Assembly: GCA_002407725.1 (NCBI GenBank)
Contig: DHOD01000053.1
Coordinates: 1 to 10,028 of the forward strand
Length of the DNA stretch: 10,028 nt
From: Christensenella sp. UBA5399
GTDB taxonomy: Bacteria; Bacillota; Clostridia; Christensenellales; Christensenellaceae
Direction of reading: 5' to 3'
Part shown: positions 6,136-10,028 of the stretch, in pieces
How positions within the stretch are numbered: position 1 is the stretch's first letter
How the letters are laid out: the number at the start of each line of letters is the position of its first letter
Notes under the pieces: model-generated
The model's database searches: none
What the model was told of the DNA's origin: nothing
What the model saw: the letters and a program-made list of their open reading frames with translations, nothing else
Position numbers and translations under genes: made by a program

Positions 6136-6301
6136 AGAGGCTCGCCATCGGCGAGGTGTTTTCAAATTATTGCGGTTTTTCAAACGGCTGCGCAGGCAAG
6201 CTTTGCTAGAAACTGCTATGCAGCATACTTTGTTGTATCTGCGCTATGCGCTACTTTAAGTTGAATTGCTGTAAAACAACGTTTTTAATTTGAAATTAAT
6301 A

Positions 6302-7285
6302 TCAGATCAGGCTGGAGAACACCAGGAGATTTTTTTCGCTGATACCGTACTGTTGTGCAAAAGCTTTTTTCGCGGCGGTTTCCAAATCGCGCGCATTGTC
6401 ATACTCGTTTGTCTTCAGCAGCGCAAGTAGCATCATATCGACGTCGGCCGGGTCGATGGACGCGATGTCCAGCTCGTCGGCGATGTCATAATCGGCGTAC
6501 AGTTTGACGCCGTATGCGTTGTTGCTGGACGAACAAAAGCTGCTCAGGCTCAGCATATCGTCTTTATTGAGGTAGATCACATAATCGTTCAGCTTCACGA
6601 TTGCGTCCTCGTGCCTGTATTTGGCGTGCAGGTTGCATTCTGTTGCGTAAAGCTCCTGTGACGTCATTTGCTTGACCGTGATATCTTCCTCATAATATTT
6701 TGCGCCGTTTTCTTTTGCGGTATCCTGTAATGTGCCGGAAAATTGCAGGCCGCAGGCTTCTGTAAATCCTGCCTGGCCGACTTCGCGCAACCCGCTGATT
6801 TTGCCCTGCGCGTCCCTGTCCGCCAGCACATATGCGCCGACATCCACAAACAACCCGTTTGTCATGGTATAGTTTTCCGGGTCGTAAAAGGCAGCGAGGG
6901 GTTTGTCGCCATACCACCACAGCCCTGTAGCCGGAATATATTCCAGACCGTACGGCTTGTATTCCTCAAGCTTCTCTTCGTAGGACGATTCGCCGCTGTC
7001 AGCCGCCCACGCTTCACTCACCGTAGTGGCGCTTGATTCCGCGCCATATGCCACATCAGCGCTGCCGCCATTTACAACAAGGGGAAACTCTTCGGTGATC
7101 GCCGCGGCCATACCGCCGCTATACCCATAGTTTTCCACCGCACCATAATCCTGCACAAGCCCTTCTGTAGCCGATTCCATATCAGCATACAACTTTTTGG
7201 CGATGGAACACCCGTATGTACTGATCAACAGCACTGCCGAAGCTGCCGCTATGCTTACCGCCTTGATCACAACTGTTTTTTTCAT
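6302..7285 (-). CDS. Exported, possibly lipid-anchored protein of unknown function
   Basis: This encodes 327 residues. The start at 7285 is supported by GGGAGG eight bases upstream. The N-terminus MKKTVVIKAV is followed by an Ala/Val/Leu-rich core ending in ISTYGC, so Cys26 may be lipidated, although Thr at -3 is not ideal for signal peptidase II. Residues 27-110 are acidic, Ala/Ser-rich and probably a flexible linker. Residues about 112-174 (YGLEYIPATGLWWYGDKP, then VDVGAYVLADRDAQGKISGL) recall the YGLxYD...LYYxGK...DGKxxGL segment found at the C-terminal end of many M56/BlaR1-type membrane proteins of Clostridia. That likeness is from memory and has not been tested. Residues 180-327 have three Cys (C179, C217, C251) and resemble nothing I know. 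It converges on rqcH, with no operon partner inside the window. Confidence 0.75.
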   Translation of the reverse strand: MKKTVVIKAVSIAAASAVLLISTYGCSIAKKLYADMESATEGLVQDYGAVENYGYSGGMAAAITEEFPLVVNGGSADVAYGAESSATTVSEAWAADSGESSYEEKLEEYKPYGLEYIPATGLWWYGDKPLAAFYDPENYTMTNGLFVDVGAYVLADRDAQGKISGLREVGQAGFTEACGLQFSGTLQDTAKENGAKYYEEDITVKQMTSQELYATECNLHAKYRHEDAIVKLNDYVIYLNKDDMLSLSSFCSSSNNAYGVKLYADYDIADELDIASIDPADVDMMLLALLKTNEYDNARDLETAAKKAFAQQYGISEKNLLVFSSLI

Positions 7286-7530
7286 TGATTACGCCTCCCT
7301 TTTTTCAATACTATAATCATATCCGCACAACATTAAGTCCCGGTTACAGGTTTCTTAAAATTCTATTACAACGTTTTGATTTATAATACTATATTGCATC
7401 CGCGATAAATGCGAAAAACTAAATATGGATTTCATGACATGTATATGGTATGATGCAAGCAATCAATCGCGCGGACAAGAAAAAACAGGCTTTTTACTGC
7501 GGAGATTCCGGCTGGACGGAAGGAACAAGC
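7286..7530. other. Divergent intergenic region
   Basis: This spacer separates the 6302-7285 gene (-) from the DUF169 gene (+) and is AT-rich between 7350 and 7440. It contains the extended -10 promoter at 7446-7454. TATAGT at 7315-7310 on the minus strand could be a -10 for the leftward gene but lacks a recognisable -35. Confidence 0.45.
7446..7454 (+). promoter_or_regulatory. Extended -10 promoter of the DUF169 gene
   Basis: TGGTATGAT is an extended -10 (TGn plus TATGAT) very like that of rqcH (TGGTATAAT). No good -35 sits at the right distance. Initiation near 7461 would leave a leader of about 70 bases and put the ATG codons at 7450 and 7453 within or before the promoter, supporting the later start at 7531. 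Confidence 0.5.
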
Positions 7531-8247
7531 ATGACAAGTATAGAACTGATAGACCGGTTAAAACTGCACGGGAAGGTGCTCTCCATTAAGCGGATGGAGG
7601 AAACGGCGCAGGACCCCGTTAAACAGAAAGGGTGCGCGCTGTATGCATTGAAAAAGGCGCTGGAGGGGGAGACTGTCTTTGTGTCTCAGGATGGTTTGGG
7701 ATGCAGGGGCGCCGCAAAAGGATTCGGTTTTTCTGACGAAATACCCGACATACCGGGTGGCGCGGGGCATTTCCTTTCCTATGGCGGGGGGGAAGGCGCG
7801 CCGCCGGGCGAGCGCATCAAATGTTCGCCGGAGCTGGGGGAACGTCTGTTTGCCATCCAACCCACGCACGTCATGGACGGGTATAAGTGCATCCGCGTAA
7901 AGCCCTATGAGGATGAAGACGATGCAGATACCGTGACTGCGCTTGCAACTGCGGACCAACTGTCGCTGCTGATTCACCTTTTCAGCTTTCGCAAGGCGAT
8001 TCTGGACGAGGTATACGCGCCGATGGTGTCGGGGTGTGCATCCGTGTTCCGCCTGCCGTTTGGCGAAATAGAGCGGGAGGCCCCGCGGGGCGTGATAGGC
8101 AATGTGGACCTGTTTGCCCGTTCGGGGTTTGACCGGGGCACCTTCTTTTTCACCATAACCGGCAAGGATTTTGCAACGGTGGTGCGCGATGCGGAAGAGA
8201 GCGTGCTGGCGGCGCCCATCGCAAAAAAAGTGCTCCAGCGGCTTTGA
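7531..8247 (+). CDS. DUF169-family protein
   Basis: This encodes 238 residues, cytoplasmic, with no signal peptide or membrane segment. The start at 7531 (MTSIELIDRL) is supported by GGAAGGA six bases upstream. An in-frame ATG at 7450 lies in the promoter and adds 27 unconserved-looking residues. The DUF169 pattern is visible in a Cys-Gly motif (GCRGAAKGFGF, 57-67) followed by a Gly-rich loop. Later come SGCASVFRLPFGE (167-179) and an IGNVDLFAR segment (189-197) near the C-terminus. Five Cys are present (35, 58, 98, 120, 169); those in the GCxG and SGC motifs are typical of the family, whose biochemical role is not established. It is probably a single-gene unit; 174 bases separate it from the next gene. 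The family call is fairly sure, and no function can be assigned. Confidence 0.8.
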   Translation: MTSIELIDRLKLHGKVLSIKRMEETAQDPVKQKGCALYALKKALEGETVFVSQDGLGCRGAAKGFGFSDEIPDIPGGAGHFLSYGGGEGAPPGERIKCSPELGERLFAIQPTHVMDGYKCIRVKPYEDEDDADTVTALATADQLSLLIHLFSFRKAILDEVYAPMVSGCASVFRLPFGEIEREAPRGVIGNVDLFARSGFDRGTFFFTITGKDFATVVRDAEESVLAAPIAKKVLQRL

Positions 8248-8267
8248 TAGATTCATGCAATTTTCCC

Positions 8268-8296
8268 TTGCTTTTACAGGTAATAAAATGTAAAAT
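8268..8296 (+). promoter_or_regulatory. Weak candidate promoter of the small membrane protein gene
   Basis: TTGCTT (8268-8273) and TAAAAT (8291-8296) are 17 bases apart. This would give a leader of about 120 bases before 8422. The match is moderate, and the gene could instead be read through from the DUF169 gene. Confidence 0.3.
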
Positions 8297-8421
8297 GAAT
8301 ATGGTGACTGTAAGAAGGAATTGCAGCCACATGTTGTGCTTGAGTAGCTGGGTTTTGGAATCATTCTACAATTTATAGATCCCGCTGCTCATATTAAATT
8401 TTACGGAGGTATATTTTTATT

Positions 8422-8697
8422 ATGGAAAGTGGTAAAACTTTGGGAATCGTGTCTTTGATACTGGGTATCGTATCAATCGTATTCTGTTTCATCAACCCGA
8501 TCATAGCACTGATTTGCGGTATCGTAGGCCTGATCCTTGGCGTAATGGCAAGGAAGAGGCTTCCCAGTGGAATGGCGACGGCGGGCTTTATTCTTTCGCT
8601 CATTGGCCTGATAATCTCTGTCATCATGTTTATTGCAGTGGCTGCTTGCCTTGGGACTGCACTGGTTGGGCTGGGCGCGCTGGGCGCTATGATATAG
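8422..8697 (+). CDS. Small DUF4190-like membrane protein
   Basis: This 91-residue, very hydrophobic protein consists of a short polar N-terminus (MESGK), a long hydrophobic stretch (about 6-42, enough for two membrane helices), a basic loop with a conserved-looking ARKRLPSG (43-50), and a second long hydrophobic stretch (about 51-91). GIVSLILGIVSIV followed by an ARKR loop and AxxGFILSLIGLI matches the general pattern of DUF4190-type proteins, in which two GxxxLILGxxG-like halves flank a charged turn. The ribosome binding site ACGGAGG is 12 bases from the ATG, slightly far. The gene ends 25 bases before a strong terminator. The function is unknown. Confidence 0.75.
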   Translation: MESGKTLGIVSLILGIVSIVFCFINPIIALICGIVGLILGVMARKRLPSGMATAGFILSLIGLIISVIMFIAVAACLGTALVGLGALGAMI

Positions 8698-8722
8698 GTT
8701 AGGCTAGAAACCTATGGCAAAC

Positions 8723-8762
8723 AAAAAAGACCTGTGCAACATTTGTTGCACAGGTCTTTTTT
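8723..8762. terminator. Strong bidirectional intrinsic terminator
   Basis: The A6-headed arm at 8723-8740 (A6 then GACCTGTGCAAC) is perfectly complementary to GTTGCACAGGTCTTTTTT (8745-8762) around an ATTT loop. This 18-bp stem ends in a T6 run on either strand. It sits between the stops of the convergent 8422-8697 (+) and 8775-9950 (-) genes and should serve both. Confidence 0.95.
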
Positions 8763-8774
8763 AGTCTCATGTTT

Positions 8775-9950
8775 TTATTTTGCCATCTGGTAAATTTTTG
8801 CGATATCATCGCGGCGGAGAGCCTTGAAAACGCCCAGTACGCGCCCGTCGTTGCGGCTGCACTTGCGCGAGAGCTCATAGATTTGCGCATCCGTCAGGTC
8901 CACGCCCAGCTCGCTTATGGAAACCGGCATGTTGATGGAGCGGAAGAAATCTTCCATTGCCTCTATGCCTTTGGTTGCCGCAACATCGGGGTCGCCGTCC
9001 GTGATGCCGAAAATCCGTTCCGCAAATTTGGCAAAGCGGGCGACATCGTCCTTGTACACGTACCGCGCCCAGCTGCCCCACATTGCTGCAAGTCCCGCGC
9101 CGTGCGCCACGTCAAACATGCCGCTCAGTTCCATCTCCATACCGTGTGTCGCCCAGTCGCCGTGCGCGGAACCAAAGCCGGTGAGCCCGTTGTGGGAGAG
9201 CGACCCCGCCCACATGATCTCGGCGCGCGCCTTATAGTTCTTGGGATCGCTTTCCAGAATCTTCCCGTTGGCGATGCAATCGCGGATCAGCGCTTCGCCA
9301 ATCTGGTCAGTGAGCTCCAGCGTATCGCCCTGCACAAAGTAGCGCTCCATTGTGTGCATCATGATGTCGACAACGCCGCTGCGTGTCTGGTACTGCGGCA
9401 GCGTGTATGTAAGCTCGGGGTTGAGTATGGAAAACTTGCAGCGGCAAAGGTCGGAAGCGTACGACCATTTGAGCAGGCCTTCCTCCTTAGTGATTACGGT
9501 GGAGTCGCTCATCTCACTGCCTGCTGCCGCGATGGTCAGTATGGTGCCTACGGGCAGGCACGCGGTCGCCTCGGCGGCTCCGGCAAAAAGGTCCCAGACG
9601 TCGAGGTCGTTTGCGACCCCAAAGGCAATGGCCTTGGATGAGTCGATGGTGCTGCCGCCGCCCACGGCAAGGATGAAGTCCACGCCTTCCTTTTTGCAAA
9701 GGTCGATGCCTTCGTATACCTTGGATAGCACGGGATTGGGGACAACGCCGCCGAGGGAGACATAATCCACGCCCGCTTTGTCAAGCGATACGTATACGTC
9801 GTCCAGCAGCCCGGATTTTTTGGCGCTTGCGCCGCCATAGTGCACCAATACCTTTTTGCAGTTCTGCTTTTTGACAAGGCCGCCAACCTTGTGCTGCGCG
9901 TCCTTGCCAAATACGATCTCCGTAGGTGTGTAGTAATAAGATAAAGCCAT
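8775..9950 (-). CDS. Iron-containing alcohol dehydrogenase, YqhD/BDH type (probably NADPH-dependent)
   Basis: This 391-residue group III alcohol dehydrogenase would reduce aldehydes such as butyraldehyde to alcohols in the cytoplasm, or detoxify aldehydes. The nucleotide-binding motif GGGST is at 97-101 (AVGGGSTIDSSK). The metal ligands are Asp195 and His199 (DIMMH), His269 (GDWATHGME) and His283 (FDVAHGAG), each within two residues of the corresponding positions in Escherichia coli YqhD, which is of nearly equal length. HGDWATHGMEMELSG followed by the AHG motif is typical of the butanol dehydrogenase/YqhD branch. The start at 9950 follows GGAGGA by seven bases. Transcription probably starts from an extended -10 at 9994-9986 and ends in the terminator at 8723-8762, making it monocistronic. 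Cofactor and substrate preference are inferred. Confidence 0.93.
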   Translation of the reverse strand: MALSYYYTPTEIVFGKDAQHKVGGLVKKQNCKKVLVHYGGASAKKSGLLDDVYVSLDKAGVDYVSLGGVVPNPVLSKVYEGIDLCKKEGVDFILAVGGGSTIDSSKAIAFGVANDLDVWDLFAGAAEATACLPVGTILTIAAAGSEMSDSTVITKEEGLLKWSYASDLCRCKFSILNPELTYTLPQYQTRSGVVDIMMHTMERYFVQGDTLELTDQIGEALIRDCIANGKILESDPKNYKARAEIMWAGSLSHNGLTGFGSAHGDWATHGMEMELSGMFDVAHGAGLAAMWGSWARYVYKDDVARFAKFAERIFGITDGDPDVAATKGIEAMEDFFRSINMPVSISELGVDLTDAQIYELSRKCSRNDGRVLGVFKALRRDDIAKIYQMAK

Positions 9951-9985
9951 TTACAGTTCCTCCAAATATTTAATTAATCTTCTCT

Positions 9986-9994
9986 CTTATACCA
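9986..9994 (-). promoter_or_regulatory. Extended -10 promoter of the alcohol dehydrogenase gene
   Basis: On the minus strand TGGTATAAG forms an extended -10 (TGn plus TATAAG). Initiation near 9979 would give a leader of about 30 bases that includes the GGAGGA site. The -35 is weak. The motif lies inside the repeat end at 9988-10011. Confidence 0.5.
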
Positions 9995-10028
9995 ATCCCA
10001 ATTTAAAACATCGTTTGAAATTACGCGC
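9988..10028 (+). repeat. Repeat end, copy 2, running off the window
   Basis: ATACCAATCCCAATTTAAAACAT (9989-10011) matches the repeat end at 6040-6063 with one substitution and small length differences. It continues as CGTTTGAAATTACGCGC to the window edge. The same CGTTT...GAAATTA pattern recurs near 6280-6298, supporting a shared interspersed element rather than chance. Confidence 0.45.

Larger units (their letters stand above)
6032..6301. other. Hairpin-dense gap between convergent genes
   Basis: No gene is supported between the stops of rqcH and the 6302-7285 gene. The region holds a chain of palindromes. In order they are AAAAAACAT-TAC-ATGTTTTTT (6055-6075), GCGC-GAA-GCGC (6079-6089), GTTCCGCGC with GCGCGGAAC (6111-6135), CTCGCC-ATC-GGCGAG (6141-6155), GCAA-GCT-TTGC (6196-6206), CTGC-TAT-GCAG (6213-6223), ATAC with GTAT (6225-6238) and GCGC-TAT-GCGC (6241-6251). 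The first of these also has T-runs on either strand and could end transcription from both genes. Confidence 0.6.

Noticed and set aside
7450..7530. Upstream start for the DUF169 gene
   Set aside because: The ATG lies in the extended -10 promoter and lacks a ribosome binding site; the ATG at 7531 has one.
1..10028. CRISPR array, prophage, insertion sequence with transposase, or defence or biosynthetic cluster
   Set aside because: No regularly spaced repeats, integrase, transposase, phage structural gene or clustered accessory enzymes were seen on either strand.

Overview
The window looks like a chromosomal segment from a low-to-middle GC Gram-positive anaerobe, most likely Bacillota, class Clostridia. 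The reasons are strong GGAGG-type ribosome binding sites, sigma-A-like promoters that are often extended -10 (TGnTATAAT), an RqcH-type NFACT protein, a DUF169-family protein, a YqhD/BDH-type iron alcohol dehydrogenase, and lipoproteins with Gram-positive-style signal peptides. I cannot fix the genus from sequence alone. No phage, conjugative element, CRISPR array or toxin/defence island is visible; most of the window is ordinary core and housekeeping sequence.

Layout. 1-480 has no convincing gene but holds two long inverted repeats (126-178 and 346-404). 481-1677 (-) is a lipoprotein with two similar repeat domains. Divergent from it, 1891-2519 (+) is a YedK/HMCES-type abasic-site DNA-protein crosslinking protein whose frame is broken by an apparent one-base loss in an A-run near 2086-2089. 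2520-2981 is a repeat-rich gap with an imperfect inverted-repeat element. It is followed by tRNA-Arg(TCT) on the minus strand, with a clear promoter (TTGACG-17-TAGAAT) and a hairpin terminator. 3110-4203 (-) is a two-gene operon: an RdgB/HAM1 purine NTP pyrophosphatase whose stop overlaps the start of a YfcE-like metallophosphoesterase (ATGA). Divergent from rdgB, 4289-6031 (+) encodes the ribosome quality-control factor RqcH.

6032-6301 is a hairpin-dense gap between convergent genes. 6302-7285 (-) is an exported, possibly lipid-anchored protein of unknown function. 7531-8247 (+) is a DUF169-family protein, 8422-8697 (+) a small DUF4190-like membrane protein, and 8775-9950 (-) an iron-containing alcohol dehydrogenase. 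The last two converge on a perfect 18-bp-stem bidirectional terminator. The window ends in a copy of a short repeat whose other copy lies just after rqcH.

Functional links. RdgB (nucleotide pool cleaning), the YedK-like gene (abasic DNA) and RqcH (rescue of stalled 50S subunits by alanine tailing) are all quality-control functions, but they are separately transcribed and their proximity is probably incidental. The points most worth a second look are: an Asn at the usually acidic position of the NFACT-N DR motif in RqcH; the single-base disruption of the YedK-like gene with every catalytic residue preserved on both sides; the intergenic palindromes with exactly three-base loops; and a repeat end that appears to supply the promoter of the alcohol dehydrogenase. 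I did not find an obvious undescribed multi-gene system.
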